Both the position numbers and the translations under genes were made by a program. Positions 20,896 through 32,321 of a stretch of 64,000 nucleotides of DNA are shown here, in pieces. The notes beneath the pieces were generated by a model. It was not told where the DNA came from. It saw only the letters and a list, made by a program, of their open reading frames with translations, and did no database searches. Within the stretch, counting starts at the first letter, position 1. Each line of letters begins with the position of its first letter. The stretch is from Haematobia irritans (taxonomy: Eukaryota > Arthropoda > Insecta > Diptera > Muscidae), in contig NC_134397.1 in the NCBI RefSeq assembly GCF_050003625.1, positions 269,508,070 through 269,572,069 of the forward strand, in the 5' to 3' direction.

Positions 20896-22276
20896 TTATA
20901 CCCTTCACCACTACTGTGGTACAGGGTATAATAAGTTTGTGCATTTGTATGTAACGCCAAGAAGGAAAAGTCTGAGACCCATCGTTTAGTATACCGATCG
21001 TCTTAGAATTAAATTCTGAGTCGATTTAGCGATGTCCGTCTGTCTGTCTGTCTGTCCGTCTGTCTGTCTGTCTGTCTGTCTGTCTGTTGATGTATTTTTG
21101 TGTGCAAAGTACAGCTCGCAGTTTTAGTCCGATTGTCCTAAAATTTGGTAGAGGGTCTTGTTTCGGCTCAAAGACGATCCCTATTGATTTTGGAAAAAAT
21201 CGGTTCAGATTTAGATATAGCTGTCATATATATTTTTCACCGATCTGGTCATAATTGGCGTGTATATCAACCGATCTTCCTCAAATTCCGTACATCTGAA
21301 TATTTTATGAGTCTCGAAAAACTTGCAAAATATCAACCAAATCGGTTCAGATTTAGATATAGCTCCCATATATAGCTTTCGCCCGATTTACACTCAAATG
21401 ACCACAGAGGCCAATTTTTTGCTCCGATTTAGTTGAAATTTTGCACAGGGAGTATAATTAGCATTGTAGCTTTGCGTGCCAAATTTGGTTGAAATCGGTT
21501 TAGATTTAGATATAGCTCCCATATATAGCTTTCGCCCGATTTACACTCATATGACCACAGAGGCCAATTTTTGGCTCCGATTTAGTTGAAATTTTGCACA
21601 GGGAGTAGAATTAGCATTGTAGCTATGCGTGCCAAATTTGGTTGAAATCGGTTCAGATTTAGATATATCTCCTATATACAGCTTTCGCCCGATTTACACT
21701 CATATGACCGTAGAGGCCAATTTTTAACTCCGATTTAGTTGAAATTTTACACAGGGGGTAGAATTAGCATTGTAGCTATGCGTGCCAAATTTGGTTGAAA
21801 TCGGTTCAGATTTAGATATAGCTCCCATATATATGTTTTTTCGATTTCGACAAAAATGGTCAAAATACCAAAATTTTCCTTGTACAATCGCCACTGCTTA
21901 GTCGTAAAGTTGTAAAAATGACTCTAATTTTCCTAAACTTCTAATACATATATATCGAGCGATAAATCATAATTAAACTTTTTCGAATATTCCTTAAAAT
22001 TGCTTCAGATATAAACGTTTCCCATATTTTTTACTAACATTGTGTTCCACCCTAGTGCATTAGCCGACTTAAATTCTGAGTCTATAGATTTTGTAAAAGT
22101 CTATCAAATTCTGTCCAGATCGAGTGATATTTAAATGTATGTATTTGGGACAAACCTTTATATATAGCCCCAACACATTTGACGGATGTGATATGGTATC
22201 GAAAATTTAGATCTACAAAGTGGTGCAGGGTATAATATAGTCGGTCCCGCCCGACTTTAGGCTTTCCTTACTTGTT
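20896..22276 (+). mobile_element. complete HINE (DINE-1/Helentron-like)
   Basis: It starts TATACCCTTCACCACTACTGTGG and contains GTAACGCCAAGAAGGAA, a (GTCT)n run at 21036-21088 and four GAAATCGGTT subrepeats with the TTTCGCCCGATTTACACTC variant. It ends GACTTTAGGCTTTCCTTACT plus TGTTTT. Its 5' half belongs to a different subfamily from 5419-6588, while the 3' end is almost the same. Confidence 0.72.
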
Positions 22277-23684
22277 TTTTAATACGAAATAAATTGGATA
22301 TAGACTGCGAAGATTTAGCTATTAATGTCCCTCTTTTAAAAATTTGATATTTTTTAATGAATAAAGCTGCATATCTTCTGAGCAAAGACTCTCACTACCA
22401 ACTAAACTTGTGGTATCAAAATTAAAAACTGATAAAGATTTGGATTTTATTAAATTTTTTTCCATATATTGGCACTTACAGCTCTATCATAAAGCTTGAC
22501 AAGTTTTAAATTATACGTATTCAGAACGTTTTGATATACGAGTGTTATTTGTGTTGTTTAGAACAATATAAAGGACTCATCTCGCCCAAAAACTTGAATT
22601 AAATCGTGAACATTTTCGTGTGATAATTTTTACAACAGCGAAATATTTTCAATACAATCCCCTATCCAAATTCAAAAAAAAAACTCCCTGCTTTTCTTTA
22701 ATCTTTCCATTTGAATTATTGTAATTATGCCATTACTTCTTATCACTGATTATGATTTATTTCAGTAGCATTGTATCAGGTAGCAAATATCAATCAGTGT
22801 GATTGTATGCTTTCTATTTTTTTTTTTATATTGCATTACAGGCCAATACCGTAGGCAAATCATAATTAGAAATGACAGAATTAGAGCATGAAATTGACGC
22901 ATAAAATTCGCTACATTTAACACTGGGCATTTGTTGCTCAATAATTATATGGTAGCTCTCATGTCTAATAGCAGCATACAAAATGAAAACAAAATTAAAA
23001 AAAAATATTATACGCTAATGGAAGTTGAAAAAATATCAATAGAAATTATTTCAAAAGCTTTAACAGATAAATTTAAGACGTGCTATTTTTCGATTTCAAT
23101 TCATTCAAAGTTTGGTAGATATTCGGGATTTCTACTGCCCATACGGAAATGGATTACAGGCCCCAGGATCCGTAAAGGACTAGACCCTGATGTGTACGAA
23201 CCCGTCCCAGTTCTGTTCAAAACGTATTGAACGGACCCGTCTCGTTAGCGTGAGTTTGTCATTGACGGGTAAATTAACACATAGGACACGACTTGGACAC
23301 TTTTCAAAGGACTCATCCTGAGGCAATTTAACCATAGATAACCCATAGATAGGTACTCATAAACCAGTGTGAGACGAACTCTTATGAATTTTTTTAATTT
23401 TGAGGACCCGCATTGCATCAGTAAGGAAAAATTAAGGAATTTGAATTATTGTTAATGTAAATAGGAATCAATAAATATAAAAAAAAAATTAAAAATTGCC
23501 ACAAACTGGAAAACTGGGGAAACCGGGAAAATTGTCGCCAGTGGAAATTTTCCTCGATTTCCAGTAGGGCTGTTTCAATATTTGTAAAACTTGATTACTC
23601 CATTATCGGATATTTTCCGATACATAACTACTTGGGTATAGTTAGAGTTACTATAGAAATATTTGCTCCATATTCAAACGTGTA
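22277..23684. other. no gene recognised
   Basis: AT-rich sequence. A 99-codon frame at 22931-23230 has no recognised domain. A GC-richer stretch at 23150-23420 with GGACCCGTCTCGTTAGCG is not attributable to an element I know. Confidence 0.3.
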
Positions 23685-23935
23685 GCATATAAAGGGTCCT
23701 GGGTACAATCCAAGTTTCAAACGAATATATGCGATAGGTTTTCCTCTCTGGTTACATCTGCTGGCATTTCTGAGTGTTTAAACTCCGGACTCGGTTATAA
23801 ACAGGAGATCCCTCGCTATCGAGTAAACATGGAATCGGGCAGCATTCACTGACAAGAGAGAGCATCATCATCGTGGTATCACAATGGATTGAATAGTCTA
23901 AGTGAGCCTGAAATATCGGTCTACCTATAAATTTT
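23685..23935 (+). mobile_element. old diverged SINE copy
   Basis: It keeps the distal body order (ACTCGGTTATAAACAGGAGA, ATGGAATCGGGCAGCATTCA, ATCACAATGGATTGAATAGT, CTAAGTGAGCCTG). The tRNA-like head is eroded and the tail lost. Confidence 0.65.
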
Positions 23936-24262
23936 CAGAATATTTTGATTGCTCCATTGAAGCTAACTTTGAAACCACAGCGCTATGAAAATTGGTCCTG
24001 TAAAATCAGCCTCACAACCCAAATAGGAGGGCCGACGTTTTATTATGAATATAAGTCCCAAAGCAAAGTAACTCAAGTATGAAAATCGACACTAAATAAA
24101 ATTAGGGCTCATTTTTACGGACGAAACAACACGTACACTGATGTGGTAGCCGCTGGCCAATGGTTGGGATCCAACGAGTCAATCCGGTGCGAAGAACCCG
24201 CCGCCGGTTATTTCACTGCAAGGGATTTGAGGATATCTCCCACCAAATCCTCAGCCATACTA

Positions 24263-25494
24263 ACAAGTTGGCTGATAAATCCCCGGTCTAACAAAGAAAA
24301 ACACATTTTTTTTGTCAAAATTCGTTTCTATTATTCAAGAGCGATACAACGATTATAACGACCTTCCAATTTTTTGATACCATTTTGGTAGTACTCCTTC
24401 GGTTTTACCTCAAAATAGGCCTCAGTTTCGGCGATTACCTCTCCATTGCAGCCAATTTTTTCCCCGGCGAGCATCCTTTTGAGGTCTGAGAACAAGAAAA
24501 AGTCGCTGGGGGCCAGATCTGGAGAATACGGTTGGTGAGGAAGCAATTCGAAGCCCAATTCATGAATATTTGACATCGTTCTCAATGACTTGTGGCACGG
24601 TGCGTTGTCTTGGTGGAACAACAGTTTTTTCTTCTTCATATGGGACCGTTTTGGCGCGATTTCGACCTTCCCTTCTCAAGATAATCGATAAAAATTATTC
24701 CATGCGCATCCCAAAAAACAGAGGCCATTACTTTGCCAGCGGACTTTTGAGTCTTTCCACGCTTTGGAGACGGTTCATCGGTCGCTGTCCCCTCAGCCGA
24801 CTGTCGATTGGACTCAGGAGTGTAGTGATGGAGCCATGTTTCATCCATTGTCACATATCGACGGAAAAACTCGTGTGTATTACGAGTTAACAGCTGCAAA
24901 CACCGCTCAGAATCATCAACACGTTGTTGTTTTTGGTCAAATGTGAGGTCGCGCGGTACCCATTTTGCACAGAGCTTCCGCATATCCAAATATTGGTGAA
25001 TGATATGACCAACACGTTCCTTTGATATCTTTAAGGCCTCTGCTATCTCGATCAACTTCATTTTACGGTTATTCGAAATCATTTTGTGGATTTTTTTGAT
25101 GTTTTCGTCGGTAACCACCTCTTTCGGGCGTCCACTGCGTTCACCGTCCTCCCTGCTCATTTCACCACGCTTGAATTTTGCATACCAATAAATTATTGTT
25201 GATTTCCCTGGGGCAGAGTCCAGAAACTCATTATCAAGCCAAGGTTTTGCTTCCACCGTATTTTTCCCCTTCAGAAAACACTATTTTATCAAAACACGAA
25301 ATTCCTTTTTTCCATTTTTTTCACAACAACAAAAGTTGCTTCACAAAAGACGCTCTATCTCACAAACTAATTGACTTACAGACGTCAAATTTTGACACGA
25401 ATCATTTGAAGGTTGGTACTATATAAAAATAATATGCATTTAATACTAGCGGCGTCATCTATGTGTCAGACCGGCGACTTAGCAGCCAACCTGT
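24263..25494 (-). mobile_element. Himar1-like mariner, internally deleted, inserted in a LINE
   Basis: The element is 1232 bp with 27-bp terminal repeats at 24263-24289 and 25468-25494, starting ACAAGTTGGCTGATAAATCC and its partner. TA is duplicated at 24261-24262 and 25495-25496. Removing it restores the host LINE frame (codons Ala-Ile-Leu-Phe-Thr across CATACTATTCACT). About 46 bp of coding sequence are missing near 24665 relative to the copies at 1-820 and 27829-29029. Confidence 0.94.
24331..25315 (-). pseudogene. broken mariner transposase
   Basis: The frame from about 25256 to 24636 holds the HTH domain (WYAKFKRGEM...ISKERVGHIIHQYLD) and MDETW. It is then thrown out of frame by the 46-bp deletion. 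The C-terminal part with HQDNA and SPDLAPSD continues in another frame to 24331. Upstream, the likely ATG at 25315 is out of frame by one base in an A-run, and a TAG lies at a Tyr position. No functional product is expected. Confidence 0.88.
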
Positions 25495-25952
25495 TATTCA
25501 CTACATGGACGGCGGAAGTACGTAGGCAGGTGAATGTCAAAGTCGACGGCGAAATAATTCCGACCAAAAATTTCCCCAATATTCTCGGGGTCACATTCGA
25601 TAGCCTTTTTAAGTCGTCCACCCATGCCACTGTAATTTGTGATAAGCTCCGCGGTAGAAACAAGGTCCTCAAATCGCTTGCCGGCAGCACTTGGGGTGCG
25701 GACAAAGAAACCTACATATAAGGCAATTGGCTGGTCAGTGGTAAACTATGCAGCGCCAATGTGGACACCTCAAACGAGCGACACGCAGTGGAATAACATA
25801 CAGATCTGTCAGAACGCTGCCCTTAGAACTGCAACAGGATGTCTCCGCAGTACACCCCTGGATCACCTTTACGCAGAGACTAAGATCACCCCAGTGCGTT
25901 GACACAATTACATGTTGTCAAAGCAGTACCTCTTGGGATGCTATAGAAGCAG

Positions 25953-26238
25953 CACACAAAAAAAAATTTTCTGATTCAATCACGAAATTAATTGATCCAA
26001 TTAATTTTTAATTGAAATGTCTTCAATCACAGAAATAATAGTATCAATTAAAAAATTAATTGAAGGTCAATTAAAAAGTTAATTGATCCAATTAAAAAAT
26101 TAATTGATACTATTAGTTTTGTGATTGATTTTTATTTCAATTAAAAAATTTGTTGAATCAATTCAATTTTTAATTGAATATTTTTTAAAACTCAATTAAA
26201 TTTTAATTGGCACATTTTTCGTGAAATTTTTTTGTGTG
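25953..26238 (+). mobile_element. 286-bp AATTAATTG-rich TIR element (copy 1)
   Basis: It starts CACACAAAAAAAAATTTTCT and ends TTTTTTTGTGTG, and is packed with AATTAATTGATCCAATTAA palindromes. AG sits on both sides rather than the usual TA, and the LINE codons (Ser-Ser-His-Pro) close perfectly when it is removed. It has the same length and body as copy 2. Confidence 0.82.
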
Positions 26239-26346
26239 AGTCATCCAAATCACCATCTTGTGGATAGACAATCTCCACCCAGGAATGTAAGGGTTGATCT
26301 TCACGATCTAGAGCACGAGATCCAGCGGTATAAAAGAAAGCCACTA

Positions 26347-26632
26347 CACACAATTTTTTTTTCTGATTCAATCACGAAATTAATTGATCCAATTAATTTT
26401 TTAATTGGAATGTCTTCAATCATAGAGATGATAGTATCAATTAAAAAATTAATTGACGGTCAATTAAAACTTAATTGATCCAATTAAAAAATTAACTGAT
26501 ACTATTAATTTTTGTGATTGATTTTTGTTTCAATTAAAAAATTTGTTGATTCAATCAAATTTTTCATTGAATATTTTTTAAAACTCAATTAAAATTTTAA
26601 TTGGAAAAGTTTCCGTGAAAATTTTTTCTGTG
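26347..26632 (+). mobile_element. 286-bp AATTAATTG-rich TIR element (copy 2)
   Basis: TA is duplicated at 26345-26346 and 26633-26634. Ends are CACACAATTTTTTTTTCTG and TTTTTTCTGTG. It is inserted in the same LINE about 110 bp downstream of copy 1 and in the same orientation. The related LINE at 42141-42200 shows the empty site (CTAGATCAGG on the minus strand). Confidence 0.86.
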
Positions 26633-26839
26633 TAGATTAGGCAGCATAGCAGGCAGGATTCATGAGGATACTATAGCTGAAGCGGTGAGAAACTACAAGG
26701 TTAATCCTGTTCTCGCCTATACCACCGGAGGAGAGAGACCTCCCTAGGCAGTTTTGGCCCAACTATGACCAGTCAAGTGCAGCCGCCTCAATTCATACCT
26801 ATCAGTGATTCCTACTTATCAGTGATTGATAGGAGCGTA

Positions 26840-27414
26840 CACAGAAAAAAATATCACCAAAATATTTCCAATTAAAAAGTTAATTGAAGTTGAATTTTTT
26901 TTTCAATTAATAAATTAATTGGTACAATTAACTTTTTAATCAAGATAGAAACATTAAGTTAATTAAGTCAATGATTGAAAATTTTAAAATTTTTAATTAA
27001 AAAGTTAATTGATACAATAAACTTTTATTCATATTCAGAAGACTAAGTCAGTTAAAAAAGTGATTAACATTTTTTTAAATTTTTAATTAAATTTTTTTTG
27101 TCAAACAATCAATTGTTAATCCAAATAAAAATTCTAAGCCAATTCAAAAGGTAATTGAAAATAGTTACCTTTTTTTTAATTAATAAATTAATTGAGTTTT
27201 GCAATCAACATCAATTAAATTTTTAATTGAATCAATTAAAAAATTAATTGAAATTTGGTAATGAAATCAATTAATTTTTTAATCAAGATTTTGTTCTATG
27301 CCCAATTAAAACTGTGATTGATACTATCATTTTCGTGATTGAAGACATTTCAATTAAAAAATTAATTGGATCAATTAATTTCGTGATTGAATCAGAAAAA
27401 AAATTTTTTGTGTG
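26840..27414 (-). mobile_element. 575-bp AATTAATTG-rich TIR element (long form)
   Basis: TA is duplicated at 26838-26839 and 27415-27416. The empty site is directly visible in the paralogous LINE at 42652-42665 (CATAGCTGACGTGTGTCCC). Its right half is the reverse complement of the first about 130 bp of copies 1 and 2, while its left half is different. This suggests the short forms are deletion derivatives or relatives of a longer element. Confidence 0.86.
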
Positions 27415-27828
27415 TAGCTGACGTGTGTCCCATCTGTAACCAAGGGCCACATGACACTCGTCACAATTTCGCTTGCCCAGCTAAGCGTACACGTCTCACC
27501 ACAAGATCACCTAATCCTTGTAGCAGAGTTCCTTGATCAGGCTACTAATTGAAATACATAAGCATAGAACAAAATATGTTAGATGAAAACTGCAAACAGG
27601 TCCACAAATAAAATGCAGTCAATCCCCAAAAACCATAAAAAATCCGTGTAGTTTTTGGGGTCATACTTCATTTAGGTTTTGGGGCTAATTTTCATGGGGT
27701 CCATATTCAGGACGCCTGAAATGAGGTGCTGCCACTATACATTACCTTCAATTTTCACTTTTTGTCGACATTTCGAGCCAAACGTTGACTTTGGTCAACC
27801 TCAAAAGTCGATTACTAGATTTTCAATA

Positions 27829-29029
27829 ACAGGTTGGCTGATAAGTCCCCGGTCTGATACATAGATGGCGGCGTAGTACCAGCCTCTAAATGATTCGTGT
27901 CAAAATTTGACGTCTGTAAGTCAATTAGTTTGTTATTGTGAAAAAAATGGAAAAAAGGAATTTCGTGGAAAAAATACAGTGGAAACACTTGGCTTGATAA
28001 TGAGTTTCCGGACTCTGCCCCAGGGAAGTCAACCATAATTGATTGGTATGCAAAATTCAAGCGTGGTGAAATGAGCACGGAGGACTGTGAACGCAGTGGA
28101 CGCCTGAAAGAGGTGGTTACCGACGAAAACAACAAAAAAATCCACAAAAAGATTTTGAATGACCATAAAATGAAGTTGATCGAGATAGCAGAGGCCTTAA
28201 AGATATCAAAGAAACGTGTTGGTCATATCATTCATCAATATTTGGATATGCGGAAGCTCTGTGCAAAATGGGTGCCGCGCGAGCTCACATTTGACCAAAA
28301 ACAACAACGTGTTGATGATTCTGAGCGGTGTTTGCAGCTGTTAACTCGTAATACACCCGAGTTTTCCCGTCGATATGTGACAATGGATGAAACATGGCTC
28401 CATCACTACATTCCTGAGTCTAATCGACAGTCGGCTGAGTGGACAGCGACCGGTGAACTGTCTCCGAAGCGTGGAAAGACTCAAAAGTCCGCTGTCAAAG
28501 TAATGGCCTCTGTTTTTTGGGATGCGCATGGAATAATTTTTATCGATTATCTTGAGAAGGGAAAAACCATCAACAGTGACTATTATATGGCGTTATTGGA
28601 GGAGTATTTGAAGGTCGAAATCGCGGCAAAACGGGCCCATATGAAGAAGAAAAAACTGTTGTTCCACCAAGACAACGCACCGTGCCACAAGTCATTGAGA
28701 ACGATGTCAAAAATTCATGAATTGGGCTTCGAATTGCTTCCTCACCAACCGTATTCTCCAGATCTGGCCCCCAGCGACTTTTTCTTGTTCTCTGACCTCA
28801 AAAGGATGCTCGCAGGGAAAAAATTTGGCTGCAATGAAGAGGTGATCGCCGAAACTGAGGCCTATTTTGGGGCAAAACCGAAGGAGTACTACCAAAATGG
28901 TATCAAAAAATTGGAAGGTCGTTATAATCGTTGTATCGCTCTTGAAGGGAACTATGTTGAATAATAAAAACGAATTTTGACAAAAAATGTATGTTTTTTG
29001 TTAGACCGGGGACTTATCAGCCAACCTGT
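27829..29029 (+). mobile_element. Himar1-like mariner, full length with both TIRs
   Basis: The element is 1201 bp with 27-bp terminal repeats at 27829-27855 and 29003-29029 (outermost bases ACAGGTTGGCTGATAAGTCC), forming a perfect inverted pair. TA flanks lie at 27827-27828 and 29030-29031. The terminal repeat matches my recollection of Himar1, whose founder copies come from the horn fly. It is the least decayed of the three copies here. Confidence 0.95.
27947..28964 (+). pseudogene. mariner transposase with damaged N-terminus
   Basis: A 297-codon frame (28071-28964) covers most of the HTH region and the whole DD34D catalytic domain: MDETW near 28384, HQDNA near 28668, SPDLAPSD near 28755. 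The C-terminus is intact. The family is usually about 345-350 residues. The natural ATG at 27947 is separated from this frame by small deletions and a TGA near 27993. The ATG of the copy at 25315 shows the same short A-run just after it. The catalytic triad is kept, so decay is confined to the start. Confidence 0.9.
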
Positions 29030-29902
29030 TAATATCAAAAGTCGATTATTTGAAATTAAATCGACTTTGAATTTTTGACATTTTTTTAATAAATAAAAAT
29101 TCCTTTACTTGATAAGCCGATTTGCGGCTTTCGTATCGTTGTAATATTAAACTAAAGTTACACATATCTAAGAATTTTCTGTAATTTATTTGAAATTGTT
29201 TATCAATATGAGTAGCTATTGTTAATATACGAAAAGAAATTCCAAAGTAAAATCGAATGTGATGTGTATCGCACTTTTTCTTATTTTAAATTATAATGTA
29301 TTTTTGGTTTTTCCTAATGGTAATTTTTACGTGGAGCTCTTATTACTATTACATAGTATATGCTCAATTGTTTGTATTTAAGACCAACTATGCTGTTTTC
29401 ATCCACCATTATGCACTCGGGTGATATAATGCCATTGGCTATAGTGTAATTACAACAATTATTTCTTTATTAGTACTGATGGTTGCACATTTTCGACTTT
29501 TCTATGAAAACTTAATGAATGTGAGGGAGCGAAAAAAAAAACAAAAACCAACAATGGGCAAAAGAAAATTAGGTGCAGTGGTGTACCACAATAAATTTGT
29601 AATTCAAAGTGAAGGAGTAGAAAATAAGTTTGGATTTTTATTTTCTCAAAAAAAAAATTATAAATTTATTATTCACGGCAGTGGTTGGAGCTGGGGTGTT
29701 ATGATTTGTGACAACAATTGACTTCTCGGGTAATTGTAAAAAGAATTAAACGAAACGTGTTAATGTAGGTGTTAGGCCTATTGGTTTAAGCTCACTTAGA
29801 TTATTCAGTCCATTGTCACACTACATGTGGTATTAGAAGCATTTCTACAAAACTGTCTTCTGCATTAGTTAGCATTGAACTCATTTGTACTGTCATGTAT
29901 AC
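29030..29902. other. no gene; a SINE scrap near 29790
   Basis: AT-rich sequence. About 29785-29835 carries GCTCACTTAGATTATTCAGT plus CCATTGT, the minus-strand 3' part of the SINE family, without ends. An 80-codon plus frame at 29479-29721 is low-complexity. Confidence 0.45.
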
Positions 29903-30246
29903 CAGGGAGCCACCGTGGTGCAATGGTTAGCATGCACGCCTTGCATACAGAAGGTCGTGGGTTCGATTCCTGCTACGACCGAACACCAAAAAGTTTTTCA
30001 GCGGTGGATTATCCCACCTCAGTAATGCTGGTGACAATTCTAAGGGTTTCAAAGCTTCTCTAAGTGGTTTCACTGGAGTGTGGAACGCCGTTCGGACTCG
30101 GCTATAAAAAGGAGGTCCCTTGTCATTGAGCTTAACATGGAATCGGGCAGCACTCAGTGATAAGAGAGAAGTTCACCACTGTGGTATCACAATGGACTGA
30201 ATAGTCTAAGTGAGCCTGATACATCGGGCTGCCACATAACCTAACC
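29903..30246 (+). mobile_element. full-length tRNA-derived SINE
   Basis: GGGAGCCACCGTGGTGCAATG head, intact B box GGTTCGATTCC and complete body. The tail has three CCTAA-type units ending at 30246. TATACC flanks it on both sides (29897-29902 and 30247-30252), possibly the remainder of a longer duplication (TATACCAGG / TATACCCAGG). Confidence 0.9.
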
Positions 30247-30391
30247 TAACCTATACCCAGGTTTAGTTCATAAAATTTTTGAGACATAATTTGAATAAAG
30301 AAAATTTCATTAGGCTGGGAAAAAATTCAAATAAATAAATAAAAATAAACAAGTAAAGAAAGTCTAAAGTCGGGCGGGACCGATTATATTA

Positions 30392-31387
30392 AAGGCTGAT
30401 ACGGTCAAAATTTGGTCAATATAAACTTGACGTATTTCTTTCAATTTTGCATTTAAAAAAAACCTGAACACCCCTCATTTTGAAGGTGTGTGTGTGTAGA
30501 ATGTTGCTCCTATTTTGATTTTGGAATTCACTCTTCAGTTGTCAAAATGCCGTCCAAGCAAGAAGAGCAGCGTATCCAAAATTTTGCTCGCGCATCGCGA
30601 AAATCCGAGCTACTCGCACGCAATGCTGGCAAAATCGCTAAAAGTTGCCAAATCTACCGTTACAAATGTAATTAAAGTGTTTGGGGAACGTTTGTCGATA
30701 GCCAGGAAGTCTGGATTGGCGGGAAATCGAAAACCGGAAGCCGCTGAGACGACAAAGAGAGTTGCCGGTAGTTTCAAGCGAAACCCTAACCTCTCTCTCC
30801 GAGATGCCGCAAATAAGCTGGGTGTATCGTCTACAACCGTGCATTTAGCCAAAAAACGAGCCGGACTATCGACTTACAAGAAGGTAGTGACTCCAAATCG
30901 CGATGATAAACAAAATGCGACGGCCAAAGCGCGATCGCGGAGGCTGTACACGACGATGCTGACGAAGTTTGACTGCGTGGTAATGGACGACGAAACCTAC
31001 GTCAAAGCCGACTACAAGCAAGTGGTTCCCACGGACAAGAACCCTCCCAACACGCCAGAGCTCCGCCCAATTGAGAAATACTGGGCTATTGTCAAGCGGA
31101 ACCTAAAGAAGACCAAAAAAAACTGCTAAGGACGAGCAGCAGTTCAAGGCAAACTGGCTTTCTGCTGCGAAGAAGGTGGACAAGGTGGCTATACAAAATT
31201 TGATGGCAGGTGTCTTGACGTGAGGCCCGGCAATTCGGATTTGAAAAAGCGAAAGCCTAACTGAATATTTTTCCTGAATTTTATACTAATTGAACTTGAA
31301 AAAGAAATTTAATTTGATTTTTTAAATAAACGATTTCACCGATTTACACGCGATTTCCCTTGACCAAATTTTGACCGTATCACCCTT
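30392..31387 (+). mobile_element. Tc1/mariner-superfamily DD37E-type element, internally deleted
   Basis: Terminal inverted repeats start AAGGCTGATACGGTCAAAAT (left) and AAGGGTGATACGGTCAAAAT (right, complement), about 26 bp. TA is duplicated at 30390-30391 and 31388-31389, inside the HINE's TATATTATACCC end. The transposase is the mosquito-type ITmD37E family by its MDDETY and NTPELRPIEKYW motifs. About 996 bp remain of an expected 1.3 kb. Confidence 0.85.
30547..31250 (+). pseudogene. DD37E transposase with frameshifts and a catalytic-core deletion
   Basis: ATG at 30547 (MPSKQEEQRIQ) is followed by a one-base insertion near 30580. The frame then runs through the paired HTH region (SYSHAMLAKSLKVAKSTVTN, DAANKLGVSSTTVH) to MDDETYVKADYK, the first catalytic Asp. 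It jumps straight to PNTPELRPIEKYW, the catalytic Glu. The roughly 110 residues that should carry the second Asp are gone. An extra A in the AAGACCAAAAAAAAC run then causes a stop at 31127-31129. Not functional. Confidence 0.85.
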
Positions 31388-32321
31388 TATACCCTGCACC
31401 ACTTTGTAGATCTAAATTTTTGATACCATATCACATCCGTCAAATGTATTGGGGCTATATATAAAGGTTTCTCCCAAATACATACATTTAAATATCACTC
31501 GATCTGGACAGAATTTGATAGACTTCTACAAAATTTATAGACTCAAAATTTAAGTCGGCTAATGCACTAGGGTGGAACACAATAATAGTAAAAAAAATAT
31601 GGGAAACATTTAAATCTGAAGCAATTTTACGGAAACGTCGCAAAAGTTTATTTATGATTTATCGCTCGATATATATGTATTAGAAGTTTAGGAAAATTAG
31701 AGTCATTTTTACAACTTTTCGACTAAGCAGTGGCGATTTAACTTTAATTCTACTCCCTGTGCAACATTTCAACTAAATCGGAGCAAAAAATAGGCCTCTG
31801 TGGTCATATGAGTGTAAATCGGGCGAAAGCTATATATGGGAGCTATATCTAAATCTGAACCGATTTCAACAAAATTTGGCACGCATAGCTACAATGCTAA
31901 TTCTACTCTCTGTGCAAAATATACTTGACTACACTACTAATTGTACTCTTTTAGACAAAATTTCAACCAAATTGGGGTAAAACTCTGGCTTCTGGGACCG
32001 TATTAGTCCATATCGGGCGAAAGATATATATGGAAGCTATATCTAAATCTGAACCGATTTCTTCCAAAATCAATAGGGTTCTATTCTGAGCCAAAACACA
32101 TACTTGTGCCAAATTTGAAGGTGATTGGACTTAAACTGCGGCCTAGACTTTGATCACAAAAATGTGTTCACAGACAGACGGACATGGCTAAATCGACTCA
32201 GGAGTCCACCCTGAGCATTTTTGCCAAAGACACCATGTGTCTATCTCGTCTCCTTCTGGGTGTTTCAAACATATGCACTAACTTATAATACCCTGTTCCA
32301 TAGTGTGGCGCAGGGTATAAA

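Larger units (their letters stand above)
24110..27545 (+). mobile_element. non-LTR retrotransposon ORF2 3' half, interrupted by four insertions
   Basis: Reading across the insertions gives one collinear reverse-transcriptase C-terminal half. A decayed catalytic region and thumb precede DLRISPTKSSAI. After the mariner come TTWTAEVRRQ, the ILGVTFDS block, AGSTWGADKET, NYAAPMWTPQTSDTQWNNIQ and QNAALRTATGC. The zinc-finger tail CPICNQGPHDTRH...C lies near 27430-27475. Individual stops and frameshifts are present (for example TAA at 25719-25721). Relatives occur at 42141-42823. Clade unresolved (Jockey/I-group). Confidence 0.7.
30349..32321 (-). mobile_element. complete HINE split by a Tc1-type transposon
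   Basis: The 3' terminus (ACAAGTAAAGAAAGTCTAAA) starts at 30349 and the 5' terminus (GCGCAGGGTATAAA) ends at 32321. Excluding the insertion at 30392-31387 the element is about 980 bp. The GTCY run is short here (CAGACAGACGGACATGG). Confidence 0.72.
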
